A DNA stretch of 32,631 nt from JAMIFN01 sp964544605 (GCA_964544605.1 CAZJBX010000029.1:1-32631), one strand, 5' to 3'. Positions 6,993 to 16,295 are shown, numbered from the stretch's first letter. Notes: a model not told the origin generated them from the letters alone. Numbers and translations are program-made.

Positions 6993-8372
6993 ATGGCCAA
7001 AGAGAAAACCCAGTTTGTGTGCGCCGAATGCGGCGGCTCTACGCCGCGCTGGCAGGGGCAGTGCCCCAGTTGTCAGGCGTGGAATAGCCTGAGTGAAACC
7101 GTGGCTGCGGCGGCAGCAGGGCCGAGTAAAAACCGCTTTAGCGGCCTTGCGCCTGCTGCGCCTGTGCAGGCGATTCAAGACATTGCGGCGCAAGATGTGC
7201 AGCGCCAGCCCACTGGCCATGCCGAGCTTGATCGCGTGCTGGGCGGCGGCGTGGTGGCTGGCGGTGTGATTTTGATTGGCGGCGACCCCGGCATTGGTAA
7301 ATCGACCCTGCTGCTGCAAGCCATGCACAGTTTGCAAGAGGCGGGTTTGAGCACCCTGTATGTGACGGGGGAGGAGAGCACGGCGCAGGTGGCGCTGCGG
7401 GCGCAGCGCTTGGCGCTGGGGGCCAGTGGCGTGAAGGTGCTGGCGCAAACGCAATTGGAGGTGATTCAATCGACCTTGGCGCAAGAGCAGCCGCAGATTG
7501 CGGTGATTGATTCGATACAGACCCTGTATTCAGACCAACTGAGCAGTGCGCCGGGCAGTGTGGCGCAGGTGCGCGAGTGCGCGGCCCACCTCACACGCAT
7601 GGCAAAAACGCAGGGCATCACCATTATTTTGGTCGGCCATGTGACCAAAGAGGGCGCTTTGGCTGGCCCCCGCGTGCTGGAGCATATGGTGGATACGGTG
7701 CTGTATTTTGAGGGCGATACGCACAGCAACTTCCGCCTCATTCGGGCCATTAAAAACCGCTTTGGTGCCGTCAATGAGATTGGCGTATTCGCCATGACGG
7801 AGGCGGGCTTGCGCGGCGTGAGCAACCCCAGCGCCATCTTTTTGTCGACACATGAGGAGCCCGTGCCTGGCTCCTGCGTGCTGGTGACGCTGGAGGGCAC
7901 GCGGCCTTTGCTGGTCGAAATCCAAGCCTTGGTCGATAGCGGCGGCCCTAGCCCACGGCGCTTGTCTGTGGGCCTGGAGCGCGATCGCTTGGCCATGTTG
8001 CTGGCGGTGCTGCACCGCCATGCGGGGGTGAGCTGCTTTGACCAAGATGTGTTCATCAACGCCGTGGGCGGCGTGCGCATCAGCGAGCCAGCAGCGGACT
8101 TGGCCGTGCTGCTGTCGATTTATTCCAGCTTGCGCGGACGCGCTCTGCCCAAGGGCTTTATGGCCTTTGGCGAGGTCGGCTTGGCGGGCGAGGTGCGGCC
8201 TGCGCCCCGTGGCCAAGAGCGCCTGAAAGAAGCGGCCAAGCTGGGCTTTACGCACGCCATCGTGCCGCAGGCGAATTTGCCGAAAAAAGGCAGCAAGGGC
8301 TTTGCGGGCCTGACGGTGCACGGCGTCTCGCGCATGGAGGAGGCGATTGATTTGGTGCGGCGCTGGGAATAA
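6993..8372 (+). CDS. radA: DNA repair protein RadA (Sms)
   Basis: RadA is a hexameric RecA-like helicase that promotes branch migration in recombinational repair. The 459-residue protein matches the family's length (E. coli 460). It starts with a C4 zinc motif (Cys10, Cys13, Cys24, Cys27). The Walker A is GGDPGIGKST (96-105), the RadA-specific KNRFG motif is at 254-258, and the C-terminal part is Lon-protease-like (VFINAVGGVRI, AFGEVGLAGEVR). The start at 6993 is preceded by GAGGCGGCAG as a ribosome-binding site and places the zinc finger at the N-terminus. It is preceded by a small membrane-protein gene and converges with cysS across a 36-bp gap. Confidence 0.97.
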   Translation: MAKEKTQFVCAECGGSTPRWQGQCPSCQAWNSLSETVAAAAAGPSKNRFSGLAPAAPVQAIQDIAAQDVQRQPTGHAELDRVLGGGVVAGGVILIGGDPGIGKSTLLLQAMHSLQEAGLSTLYVTGEESTAQVALRAQRLALGASGVKVLAQTQLEVIQSTLAQEQPQIAVIDSIQTLYSDQLSSAPGSVAQVRECAAHLTRMAKTQGITIILVGHVTKEGALAGPRVLEHMVDTVLYFEGDTHSNFRLIRAIKNRFGAVNEIGVFAMTEAGLRGVSNPSAIFLSTHEEPVPGSCVLVTLEGTRPLLVEIQALVDSGGPSPRRLSVGLERDRLAMLLAVLHRHAGVSCFDQDVFINAVGGVRISEPAADLAVLLSIYSSLRGRALPKGFMAFGEVGLAGEVRPAPRGQERLKEAAKLGFTHAIVPQANLPKKGSKGFAGLTVHGVSRMEEAIDLVRRWE

Positions 8373-8408
8373 AGCACCGCAGTGGCTGAAAGCGGCTGAG
8401 GCGTTGGC

Positions 8409-9803
8409 TTAGGCCGCTGTCCAGCTCGTGCCCTCTGGCCCATCTTTGAGGGCAATGCCTTGGCCCAGCAGCTCTTGGCGGATGGCATCAGCACGGGCGT
8501 AATCTTTGGCGGCTTTGGCCGCTTGGCGCTCGGCAATTTTCGCTTCAATGGCAGCGGCATCCAGCCCTGCGCCGCTTTGTAAAAAGCCTTGGGCATCGCC
8601 TTGCAGCAGGCCCAGCACGCCACCCAGTTGGCGCAGCAGTGCGGCCAGTTCAGGCGCTTTGCTGCGGTTGATTTCTGCGGCCAGCTCAAACAACACGGCC
8701 ACGGCCTCTGGCGTGGCAAAGTCGTTGTCCATTGCGGTTTTAAAGCCAGCGGCAAAGGGCAGTGTCCAGTCAATGGCTGCATCGGCGGCGGGCAGGGCGT
8801 GCGGCACGGCGGCCAGTGCGGTGTAAAGGCGTTTGAGGCCGCTTTGCGCATCTTGCAAATGTGCATCAGAGTAATTGAGCGGGCTGCGGTAGTGGGTGCG
8901 GGCCACAAAAAAGCGGATGGTTTCGCCGTCGAATTGCTGCAAGACATCGCGGATGGTGAAGAAATTGCCCAAGCTTTTGGACATCTTTTCGTTGTCCACA
9001 TTCACAAAGCCGTTGTGAAGCCAGTATTTGGCCAAAGGCTGGCCGTGCGCGCCCTCGCTTTGGGCGATTTCGTTCTCGTGGTGCGGAAACTGCAAATCCG
9101 CGCCGCCGCCGTGGATGTCAAAAGACTCGCCCAGCAAAGCGCAGCCCATGGCCGAGCACTCAATGTGCCAGCCGGGGCGGCCCGTGCTGTAGCCGTGGCT
9201 GCTGGCATCCCATTTCGCGTCCTGCGGCTCGTCGGCTTTGGCCGCCTTCCACAGCACAAAATCCAGCGGATCTTGTTTGCCGTCATTTACGGCCACACGC
9301 TCGCCCGCCTGCAATTCATCAAGCGATTTGCCTGAGAGCTTGCCGTAGCCTTCAAAACGGCGCACGGCAAAATTCACATCGCCGCTGGGGCTGGTGTAGG
9401 CCAGTTTTTTGTCTTCTAGGGTTTTAATCAAGCCCAGCATCTGCGGCACATAGTCGGTGGCGCGGGGGTCGTGGTCGGGGCGGGCAATGCCCAGCGCATC
9501 GGCATCACGGTACATCTCGGCAATCATGCGATCGGTCAGGGCCTTGATGGGCTCGCCGTTTTTCAGCGCACGCTGAATGATTTTGTCGTCGATATCGGTG
9601 ATGTTGCGCACATAAGTGAGAGCATAACCGCTTTGGCGCAACCAGCGCTGCACCACATCAAAAGTCACCATGCTGCGGGCGTGCCCAATATGGCAGAGGT
9701 CATACACCGTCATGCCGCACACATACATGCGCACGGTGTTGGGCACCAAGGGCACAAAAGGCTCAATTTGGCGGCTGAGGGTGTTGAAAACTTGCAAACT
9801 CAT
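8409..9803 (-). CDS. cysS: Cysteinyl-tRNA synthetase
   Basis: Class Ia synthetase of 464 residues that charges tRNA-Cys. The zinc-binding Cys29 sits in YVCGMTVYD, followed by HIGH at 38-41. WHIECSAMG provides further zinc ligands, FDIHGGGADLQFPHHENEIAQS is near the active site, and EKMSKSLGNF holds the KMSKS loop. The length is as expected for bacterial CysRS. It is transcribed towards radA and away from the TPR gene. A TATACT hexamer about 35 bp before the ATG could be its -10 box. Confidence 0.97.
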   Translation of the reverse strand: MSLQVFNTLSRQIEPFVPLVPNTVRMYVCGMTVYDLCHIGHARSMVTFDVVQRWLRQSGYALTYVRNITDIDDKIIQRALKNGEPIKALTDRMIAEMYRDADALGIARPDHDPRATDYVPQMLGLIKTLEDKKLAYTSPSGDVNFAVRRFEGYGKLSGKSLDELQAGERVAVNDGKQDPLDFVLWKAAKADEPQDAKWDASSHGYSTGRPGWHIECSAMGCALLGESFDIHGGGADLQFPHHENEIAQSEGAHGQPLAKYWLHNGFVNVDNEKMSKSLGNFFTIRDVLQQFDGETIRFFVARTHYRSPLNYSDAHLQDAQSGLKRLYTALAAVPHALPAADAAIDWTLPFAAGFKTAMDNDFATPEAVAVLFELAAEINRSKAPELAALLRQLGGVLGLLQGDAQGFLQSGAGLDAAAIEAKIAERQAAKAAKDYARADAIRQELLGQGIALKDGPEGTSWTAA

Positions 9804-10118
9804 GGTTTTGGGCTGGGTGTAAAAACAGAAACGGCAAAGTATAGCGACAGCGCCAAATTCACGCCTTCAGCGGTGAAAACTGGGGCGTATGAGGGCACAA
9901 ATCGGCCAAAAGGCACAAAAGTCAGGCTTTTCTGTGTTCGGGGCAAATGCCTGCACTAAAATGCCCGCTTACTTTAATGGAAGTGCGTTGGGCGCAGGCC
10001 CAGTTGGGGCGTGGCCTTCAACGCTTTTGCATGTGGTGTGCAAAGGCAGACACTTTTGACATCTGATTTTTTTTGAGCAGGACAGCCAGAATTGGCTCTC
10101 TTTATGACGGGGAATTGC
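9804..10118. promoter_or_regulatory. Divergent intergenic region between cysS and the TPR gene
   Basis: No gene is seen in these 315 bp. On the minus strand TATACT (9838-9843) is a candidate cysS -10 box without a clear -35. On the plus strand there is TAAAAT at 9957-9962 and TTGACA at 10056-10061, but neither has a convincing partner. TTTGCA (10026-10031) and TGCAAA (10039-10044) could form a small hairpin. GGGGAATTGC before 10119 contains the ribosome-binding site of the TPR gene. Confidence 0.4.
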
Positions 10119-11222
10119 ATGCGTCTTACAACTTCAATATTTCAGCGTCGCACTTGGACGGCAGTGGCTTTGGCTGCGGCATGTGCGTTCAGCGCAGGCA
10201 GCGTGTGGGCGGATGATTACAGCGAGGTCAGCCGCCTGATGCGTGCGGGCCAAGTGAAAGAGGCCAGCGCCAAGGTCGATCAGCTCTTGGCGGCCAAGCC
10301 CAAAGACCCGCAACTGCGTTTCTTCAAAGGCGTGCTGCAAAGCGAGCAAGGCCGCACGCAAGAGGCCATCCAAACCTTCAGCAAGCTCAGCCAAGACTAC
10401 CCTGAGCTGCCTGAGCCTTACAACAACTTGGCCGTGCTCTACGCTGGCCAAAGCCAGTTTGACAAGGCCCGTGCCTCGCTTGAAATGGCGATTCGCACCA
10501 ACCCCAGCTATGCCACGGCCCATGAGAACCTGGGCGATGTTTACGCCAAACTCGCCAGCCAAGCCTATAGCAAGGCTTTGCAATTGGATGGCGGCAATGC
10601 CGCCGTGCAGCCCAAACTGGCTTTGATTAAAGAGATGTTTGCCCCTGGCACGCGCACTGTGCGCACGGCAGCGCCTCGCCCTGCGGCAACGCAAGCGCCT
10701 GTAGCCGTTGCGCCCACGCGTGTTGTGACCGCAGTGCCCGCCACAGCCGCCCCTGCGGTGGCGGTGAAGGCCACGGCCACATCAACCCCTGCTGTTGCCG
10801 CAACCACCGCCCCTGTGGCCGTGCAGGCCACAGCCACCCCAGCGCCCACGGCACAGCCCACAGTTGCCCCCCAAAGCGCTGATGTGGCCGCCGCCGAAGC
10901 CGCTGTGCGTGCTTGGGCCAAAGCATGGGCTGCCAAAGACATGAATGCCTATTACGCCGCCTATGGCAAAGGCTTTCAGCCCGCTGGAGGCATGAGCCGC
11001 AAAGCGTGGGAAGACGAGCGGAAAGCGCGCATCGTGAGCAAAAAGAACATCCGCGTGGACATCAGCAATGTGCGTGTGAATATGGAAGGTGCGGATAAAG
11101 CCACTGTGCGCTTCCACCAAGACTACCAAGGCGATGCCCTGCGTGCCCGTGCCAACAAGTCTTTGGCCATGGCCAAAGAGGGGGGCCGCTGGGTGATTGT
11201 GCGTGAGCTGGTGGGCCGCTAA
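10119..11222 (+). CDS. Periplasmic TPR protein with C-terminal NTF2-like domain
   Basis: A 367-residue exported protein. Residues 1-31 form a signal peptide (basic start, then VALAAACAFSAGSVWA). TPR motifs occupy about 35-165 (for example LPEPYNNLAVLYAGQSQFDKA and YATAHENLGDVYAKL). A long Ala/Pro/Thr/Val-rich linker of about 90 residues follows. The C-terminal 100 residues (AVRAWAKAWAAKDMNAYYAAY to the end) resemble SnoaL/NTF2-like domains of the Cds6 C-terminal type, and a comparable region ends the neighbouring L,D-transpeptidase. The start at 10119 has GGGG seven bases upstream. A terminator follows. It is probably a cell-envelope scaffold; the partner is unknown. Confidence 0.82.
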   Translation: MRLTTSIFQRRTWTAVALAAACAFSAGSVWADDYSEVSRLMRAGQVKEASAKVDQLLAAKPKDPQLRFFKGVLQSEQGRTQEAIQTFSKLSQDYPELPEPYNNLAVLYAGQSQFDKARASLEMAIRTNPSYATAHENLGDVYAKLASQAYSKALQLDGGNAAVQPKLALIKEMFAPGTRTVRTAAPRPAATQAPVAVAPTRVVTAVPATAAPAVAVKATATSTPAVAATTAPVAVQATATPAPTAQPTVAPQSADVAAAEAAVRAWAKAWAAKDMNAYYAAYGKGFQPAGGMSRKAWEDERKARIVSKKNIRVDISNVRVNMEGADKATVRFHQDYQGDALRARANKSLAMAKEGGRWVIVRELVGR

Positions 11223-11334
11223 GCTCTTGATGGCCCCCACCCAGCCTCCGTGTCTGTTCGCTTGAGTCCACACATGGCCGCCTCTGTTTGGGGGCGGCTG
11301 GCTTTTCGTCCTGTGGCCAAGAGCGCCCCACTAC

Positions 11335-11372
11335 AGAAGGCAGCGCCCCTTGGCCTGCCTTCTTTTTGTTTT
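11335..11372 (+). terminator. Rho-independent terminator after the TPR gene
   Basis: AGAAGGCAG pairs perfectly with CTGCCTTCT across an 11-base loop and is followed by TTTTGTTTT. It lies between the TPR stop and the L,D-transpeptidase start, so the latter may have its own promoter or be expressed by read-through. Confidence 0.75.
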
Positions 11373-11388
11373 GATTGAGTTGGCCCGC

Positions 11389-12591
11389 ATGCTAAGGACG
11401 CTTTGTAAAACCCTTTCCGCCTTGTGTTTGAGCCTGATGGTGGCTGCTTTTGTGCCCTGCACAGTGGCCGCACAAGGCATAGACAGCGCGCAAATGGAAG
11501 CGCGACTGGCAGAGATTTACACCGCCATTGCCGAAGCCCGCAGCCGTGATGCCTTGAACTTGGCCGAGCGCCTGAGCCAAGAGCAGCCCAACTTCCAACT
11601 GGGGCAAATGCTGTATGCCGATTTGCTGCTGGCGCAAACCCGCCCTGTGGCCGTGCCTGGCAGTGCGCCCGAGGCCCTGACCCGCGCCGCGCCCGGCGTC
11701 ATCACCGATTTGCGCGCCGAGGCCAAGCTGCGCATCAAAGCCCTGCAAGAGCGCCCACCTGCGGGCAGTCTGCCTGAAAACTTCACCGCCTTGAGTGCCT
11801 GGAGCCCGCAGGCCATTGCCATCGATATCAGCAAATCGCGCTTGTATCTGTTCACCCGCAACAGTCAAGGCGTGTTCCAGCTTGAAAATGATTACTACAT
11901 TTCCATTGCCCGTTTGGGTGCGGTGAAAGAGAGCGAGGGCGATTTGCGCACCCCGCTGGGGCCTTACTTCATCACCTCCTATCTCTCACCCAAGCAGCTC
12001 ACGCCGTTTTATGGGGCGGGCGCTTTGCCCTTGAACTACCCCAATCCCTACGATTTGCGCCGAGGCAAAACGGGCAGCGGCATCTGGCTGCATGGCTCGC
12101 CGCCTGAGCAATACTCGCGCCCGCCGCTGGCCTCAGAGGGCTGTGTGGTCTTGCCTGACCCCGATTTCGTGGACTTGGCGCGGCAGGTCACGCGCCGCAC
12201 CACGCCTGTGGTCATTGCCAAAGAGCTCAAATGGGTCAAAGCAGGCGATTGGGAACCCAGCTTTGATGCCGCTTGGCTGACTTGGCGCGATACCCGCTTG
12301 GCGGGCAAAGCGCCTGCTATGGCACCGTTTTATTACGCCAATTTCTCAGGTTGGCGCAAGCAAAAGTGGCCTGCTTTTTATCGGCAAATCAAGGCCGAAA
12401 TGCGCAGCACTTTGCGTATGCCCCGCGAAATGAAAGAAGTCAGCCGCGTGTACTGGCGAGAAAGCGCCCGTGAGGAAGTGGTGGTTACCACTTTTGAGCA
12501 CGGCATGGGCGAGCAGCGCAAAACCCGTCGTCAATATTGGCGGCGCTTGGCGGGCAACCCTTGGCGCATCTTCTACGAAAGCGACATCTAA
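11389..12591 (+). CDS. L,D-transpeptidase (YkuD) with C-terminal NTF2-like domain
   Basis: A 400-residue periplasmic enzyme of the ErfK/YbiS/YkuD class, which forms or breaks 3-3 or lipoprotein links in peptidoglycan. The signal peptide is about residues 1-28. A helical N-terminal region follows, then the YkuD domain from about 142 (AIAIDISKSRLYLF). The catalytic motif is HG (235-236), then SEGC with Cys252 as nucleophile. After the catalytic domain, residues 290-400 resemble the NTF2-like (Cds6-type) domain also found at the end of E. coli YafK-like proteins. The start at 11389 gives a normal signal peptide; an upstream ATG at 11350 lies inside the terminator hairpin. Whether it cross-links or hydrolyses cannot be told from the sequence. 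Confidence 0.88.
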   Translation: MLRTLCKTLSALCLSLMVAAFVPCTVAAQGIDSAQMEARLAEIYTAIAEARSRDALNLAERLSQEQPNFQLGQMLYADLLLAQTRPVAVPGSAPEALTRAAPGVITDLRAEAKLRIKALQERPPAGSLPENFTALSAWSPQAIAIDISKSRLYLFTRNSQGVFQLENDYYISIARLGAVKESEGDLRTPLGPYFITSYLSPKQLTPFYGAGALPLNYPNPYDLRRGKTGSGIWLHGSPPEQYSRPPLASEGCVVLPDPDFVDLARQVTRRTTPVVIAKELKWVKAGDWEPSFDAAWLTWRDTRLAGKAPAMAPFYYANFSGWRKQKWPAFYRQIKAEMRSTLRMPREMKEVSRVYWRESAREEVVVTTFEHGMGEQRKTRRQYWRRLAGNPWRIFYESDI

Positions 12592-12678
12592 GGGCGCAGT
12601 GCGCGGCTGAAGCCGCCCTGCTTTGGCACAATAGCGGCTTGGCCCAGCCTTAGGGCCGCAAAACGAAAGGATATCTGG

Positions 12679-13296
12679 ATGAAACGCATTGCTTCTACCT
12701 TTTTGGGCTTGGGCCTGAGTTTGGCTGCCATGGGCGCTTGGGCGCAAGACTTTGTGCAGCTCAACACCAATATGGGCGACATCGTGCTGGAGCTGAACGC
12801 CGAAAAAGCACCCAAAACCGTGGCCAACTTCAAGCAATATGTGCAAGACGGCTTCTACCAAGGCACGGTGTTCCACCGCGTCATCAAAGATTTCATGATT
12901 CAAGGCGGTGGCTTTGATGTGAAGATGCAGCAAAAAGAGACCCGTGCGCCCGTGGTCTCTGAGGCCAAAAACGGCTTGAAAAACACGCGCGGTGCAGTGG
13001 CCATGGCCCGCACCAATGACCCCAATTCCGCCACGGCGCAGTTCTTTATCAATACCGTGGACAATCCCTTTTTAGACGCGAATTACACCGTGTTTGGCCA
13101 GGTGGTGCAGGGCATGGAAGTGGTGGACAAAATCCGCGCCGTGCGCACGGGTGATATCAACCCCTATATGGGTGATGTGCCGCAGCAGCCCGTCATCATC
13201 TTCCAAGCCACTTTGCTTGATGCCAAACCCGGCAGCAAGGGCAAAGCAGCGGCGAAATCTGCCGTGAAAAAAGCCGCCCCCAGCAGCAAAAAATAA
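12679..13296 (+). CDS. ppiA: Periplasmic peptidyl-prolyl cis-trans isomerase (cyclophilin)
   Basis: A 205-residue cyclophilin with a signal peptide (residues 1-22, ending in GAWA). The domain starts FVQLNTNMGDIVLELN and includes FHRVIKDFMIQGGGF (catalytic Arg and Phe region), VAMARTNDPNSATAQFFIN and VFGQVVQGMEVVDKI. The last 25 residues form a Lys/Ala/Ser-rich basic tail not needed for the fold. A GAAAGGA ribosome-binding site sits eight bases before the ATG. It assists folding of exported proteins, and it lies next to envelope genes. Confidence 0.93.
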   Translation: MKRIASTFLGLGLSLAAMGAWAQDFVQLNTNMGDIVLELNAEKAPKTVANFKQYVQDGFYQGTVFHRVIKDFMIQGGGFDVKMQQKETRAPVVSEAKNGLKNTRGAVAMARTNDPNSATAQFFINTVDNPFLDANYTVFGQVVQGMEVVDKIRAVRTGDINPYMGDVPQQPVIIFQATLLDAKPGSKGKAAAKSAVKKAAPSSKK

Positions 13297-13334
13297 GCTG
13301 TTTTTTTGTTTTCGATTTCTAAAAGATTTTTGCT

Positions 13335-14363
13335 ATGAGCACCCCCCCTATTTCTTATAAAGATGCTGGCGTTGATATTGATGCTGGCGAGGCTTTGGTT
13401 GAGCGCATCAAGCCGCTGGCCAAAAAAACCTTGCGGGAGGGCGTGCTGGGCGGCATCGGTGGCTTTGGCGCTTTGTTTGAAGTGCCCAAACGCTACCAAG
13501 AGCCGGTGTTGGTAAGCGGCACCGATGGTGTGGGCACCAAGCTCAAACTGGCTTTTGAATGGGGTATGCACGATGGTGTCGGTATCGACTTGGTCGGCAT
13601 GAGCGTCAATGACATCTTGGTGCAAGGCGCTGAGCCGCTTTTCTTCCTCGATTACTTCGCCTGCGGCAAGCTCGATGTGGACACCGCCGCTGCCGTGGTG
13701 GGCGGCATTGCCAAGGGCTGCGAGCTCTCGGGCTGCGCCTTGATTGGTGGCGAAACGGCGGAAATGCCTGGCATGTACCCCGATGGCGAATACGATTTGG
13801 CGGGCTTTTGCGTGGGCGTGGTGGAAAAAAGCAAGGCCCTCACGGGGCAAAACATCGCCGCTGGCGATGTGATTTTGGGCCTGAGCAGCCACGGCGTACA
13901 CAGCAATGGCTTCAGCTTGGTGCGCAAATGCATTGAGCGCGCTGGCGATGCCCTGCCCGCCACACTGGACGGCCAACCCTTCCGCCAAGCCATCATGGCA
14001 CCCACCCGCCTGTATGTGAAGAATGTGTTGGCGGCTTTGGCCGAGCACCCCATCAAGGCCATGGCCCATATCACTGGCGGCGGCTTGCTGGAAAACATCC
14101 CCCGCGTGCTGCCACAAGGTGTGGCCGCAGAAATCAGCAAAGGAAGCTGGCCGCAGAGCGAGCTGTTTGCATGGCTGCAAAGCACCGCTGGCATTGACGA
14201 TGTGGAGATGAACCGCACCTTCAATAACGGCATTGGCATGGTCTTGATTTTGGCCGCCGACCAAGCCGCCGCCTGCGCCGCTGCATTGCAGGGCATGGGC
14301 GAGCAAGTGCACACCATTGGCCGCATTGTGGCGGCTGATGCGGCTGAGGTTCGCCTCGTTTGA
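13335..14363 (+). CDS. purM: Phosphoribosylformylglycinamidine cyclo-ligase (AIR synthetase)
   Basis: Fifth step of purine biosynthesis: FGAM plus ATP gives aminoimidazole ribotide. The 342-residue protein has all family marks: YKDAGVDIDAG at the start, GGFGALFE, SGTDGVGTKLKLA, VDLVGMSVNDILVQGAEPLFFLDY-type sequence (partly IDLVGMSVND here), GGETAEMPGMY, GLSSHGVHSNGFSLVR, and HITGGGLLENIPRVLP. The ATG gives the normal N-terminus; only a weak AAAAGA precedes it. It follows ppiA by 38 bp and is followed by a GC hairpin. Confidence 0.97.
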   Translation: MSTPPISYKDAGVDIDAGEALVERIKPLAKKTLREGVLGGIGGFGALFEVPKRYQEPVLVSGTDGVGTKLKLAFEWGMHDGVGIDLVGMSVNDILVQGAEPLFFLDYFACGKLDVDTAAAVVGGIAKGCELSGCALIGGETAEMPGMYPDGEYDLAGFCVGVVEKSKALTGQNIAAGDVILGLSSHGVHSNGFSLVRKCIERAGDALPATLDGQPFRQAIMAPTRLYVKNVLAALAEHPIKAMAHITGGGLLENIPRVLPQGVAAEISKGSWPQSELFAWLQSTAGIDDVEMNRTFNNGIGMVLILAADQAAACAAALQGMGEQVHTIGRIVAADAAEVRLV

Positions 14364-14398
14364 TGCTGGGACTGAGCTGCTGCTGCCCTGTGACCCGT

Positions 14399-14423
14399 GG
14401 CCCGCTGCAATGGGCGGGCCTTT
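14399..14423 (+). terminator. Possible terminator after purM
   Basis: GGCCCGC (14399-14405) pairs with GCGGGCC (14414-14420) over an eight-base loop, followed by only three T. The weak T tract makes termination uncertain. Confidence 0.35.
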
Positions 14424-14465
14424 GGGCTGGGCGCAGTCCCTTGCCAGTCTGATTTGCCGCCCCCT

Positions 14466-16262
14466 ATGTTGAGCCAACACCCCGCCCACCGCCTGCAACG
14501 CCCATCGCCTGCGATTGTGTCGCAGTTGGCCGTATGGCGCTTGCCGCGCTGGATGCTGTGGGCCTTGTGCGTGGTGTATAGCGTGGCGGGCCTGTGGGGG
14601 CGAGAGCCTTGGCGCAGCCAAGATTTGATGAGCATGGCGTGGATGCAGGCCATAGCCGAAGGGCGCAGCGGTTGGTGGCGCATTGCTTCTGAGGGCTTGC
14701 GTGCCGATGGTTTTACTTGGCTGCCGTATTGGTTGGGTGCGCTGAGCATGAAGCTCATGCCCAGCTTTATTGCGCCTGAATGGGCGGCCCGTCTGCCTTT
14801 TGTTTTGCTGCTGCTGCTGAGCTTTGCAGCGGTGTGGTATGCCACCTATGCCTTGGCGCGTGAGCCTGCGGCCCAGCCCCTGCCTTTTGCCTTGGGCGGT
14901 GAGGCCAAGCCCAAGGACTATGCCCGCACCGTGGCCGATGGCAGTGTGTTGGCGCTGATGGCCACTTTGGGCTTGGCGCAACTGGGGCATGAAACCACGC
15001 CCGATGCAGCCCGCTTGGCTTTTGTGGCCCTGTGGTTTTACGCCGTGGCGGTGCAGCGCTTGGCACCGAGGAAGTCTTTGTTATTGGGCTTGATGGCGGC
15101 CGTGGGGCTGGCCTTCTCAGGTGCGCCAGGCTTGTTGTTTGTGCTGGCCCTATTGCATTTGTTGCTGCCCACTTGGCTGTGCTACAAGGGCACGAAAGAT
15201 TGGCCCTGTTTGCAGCGCGACCAAGGTCTGCCACTGGTGGCGGCAGCCATGGCCTTGAGCCTGCTGAGCGTGCTCTTGCAGATTGTGCTGGGTGGCTGGG
15301 AGGGGATGCAGGCGGCTTGGCTGGCCAGTTTTGATGGCCATAAAAGTGCCAGCTCTTTGCTGCGTTTGCTCGCTTGGTTCACTTGGCCCACGGGCGTGCT
15401 GGCTGTGCTGGCGCTGTGGGCGTGGCGGGCGTGGTGGCGCAGCCCACATATTTTGCTGCCTGCGGCTTTGAGCGCAGTTTTGCTGCTGCCCGTGCTCTGG
15501 AGCAGCAGCCCAGACCGCAGCTTGCTGCTGGCCTTGCCAGTTTTGGCGAGTTTGGCGGCCATGTTTTTACCCACCATGCAGCGCACGGTATCGGCTTGGA
15601 TTGATTGGTTTACCCTCATTTTCTTCACCGTTTGCGGCTTGGTGATTTGGGTCATTTGGCTGTCTTTGAGCACGGGGTGGCCCGCCAAACCAGCGCAGAA
15701 TGCGGCCAAACTTTTGCCCAGCCTCGAATTCAGTTGGAGCTATGGCGCCCTATTGCTGGCCGTGGTTGCCAGTGTGCTGTGGGTGCTCTTGATTGCCTGG
15801 CGTGTGGGCCGTGATCGTTCGGCCCTGTGGAAGAGCTTGGCCCTGCCTGCCGGTGGTGCGGCCATGTGTTGGGTGCTGCTGATGAGCTTGTGGCTGCCCA
15901 TGCTCGATGAGGGCCGCAGCGCGCAAGCTTGGGTGCAACCCTTGCGGGTGGCGCATGATGCGGCGACCACAGCAGCAGCGCCTCAAGAGCCAGCCTCCCC
16001 AGTGCCCCATTGTGTCTGGTTGCATGATTTGGGTGCAGAACAATGGGCCGCCTTGCATTGGTACCGCCCTTTCGCCGCAGCGCCCATGTTGCCTTGGCGG
16101 GCGCAGAGCAAACGAGAGTGCGATTGGCTGCTGATGAAGGCCGATGCGGCTGGCCGCCTGCCCGAGATGGTGGGCGAGCAGCGCTGGGATTTGCAAGTGC
16201 AGGCGCAGGGCTATGCCCACCGCAGCGATGTCTTGCAGCTCTACCGCCGCCAGCGGCATTGA
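14466..16262 (+). CDS. Multi-pass membrane protein, GT-C (ArnT/PMT)-like
   Basis: A 598-residue integral membrane protein with roughly ten or more hydrophobic helices between residues 30 and 490, then a soluble C-terminal tail of about 90 residues. The layout resembles GT-C glycosyltransferases of the ArnT/PMT group: a first helix, then an external loop with acidic residues (GREPWRSQDLMSMAWMQAI), where the family places its catalytic acid, followed by closely spaced helices (LPFVLLLLLSFAAVWYATYALA). A clear DE motif is not seen, so the assignment is tentative. The start at 14466 precedes the first helix; an upstream ATG at 14397 lies in the purM downstream hairpin. It is followed by the repeat region. 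Confidence 0.6.
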   Translation: MLSQHPAHRLQRPSPAIVSQLAVWRLPRWMLWALCVVYSVAGLWGREPWRSQDLMSMAWMQAIAEGRSGWWRIASEGLRADGFTWLPYWLGALSMKLMPSFIAPEWAARLPFVLLLLLSFAAVWYATYALAREPAAQPLPFALGGEAKPKDYARTVADGSVLALMATLGLAQLGHETTPDAARLAFVALWFYAVAVQRLAPRKSLLLGLMAAVGLAFSGAPGLLFVLALLHLLLPTWLCYKGTKDWPCLQRDQGLPLVAAAMALSLLSVLLQIVLGGWEGMQAAWLASFDGHKSASSLLRLLAWFTWPTGVLAVLALWAWRAWWRSPHILLPAALSAVLLLPVLWSSSPDRSLLLALPVLASLAAMFLPTMQRTVSAWIDWFTLIFFTVCGLVIWVIWLSLSTGWPAKPAQNAAKLLPSLEFSWSYGALLLAVVASVLWVLLIAWRVGRDRSALWKSLALPAGGAAMCWVLLMSLWLPMLDEGRSAQAWVQPLRVAHDAATTAAAPQEPASPVPHCVWLHDLGAEQWAALHWYRPFAAAPMLPWRAQSKRECDWLLMKADAAGRLPEMVGEQRWDLQVQAQGYAHRSDVLQLYRRQRH

Positions 16263-16295
16263 TGGCTTAGAAGGCATCGGGCCTTTGGGGGCGCA

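Noticed and set aside
6743..7000. N-terminal extension of ParE
   Set aside because: The added residues are Asn/Gln/Ala/Pro-rich and unlike GyrB/ParE; the conserved protein starts at 6742 and the region holds a divergent gene.
12592..12678. Sigma-54 promoter at the TTGGCAC sequence before ppiA
   Set aside because: The required TTGC element is not found at the correct distance.
13290..13316. Terminator between ppiA and purM
   Set aside because: There is a T run, but only a four-base stem (CAGC/GCTG) precedes it.
13164..14990. Long minus-strand open frame (over 600 codons) opposite purM
   Set aside because: purM on the plus strand is unmistakable and the antisense protein is Gln/His/Ala/Gly-rich without any domain; such frames are common in GC-rich DNA.
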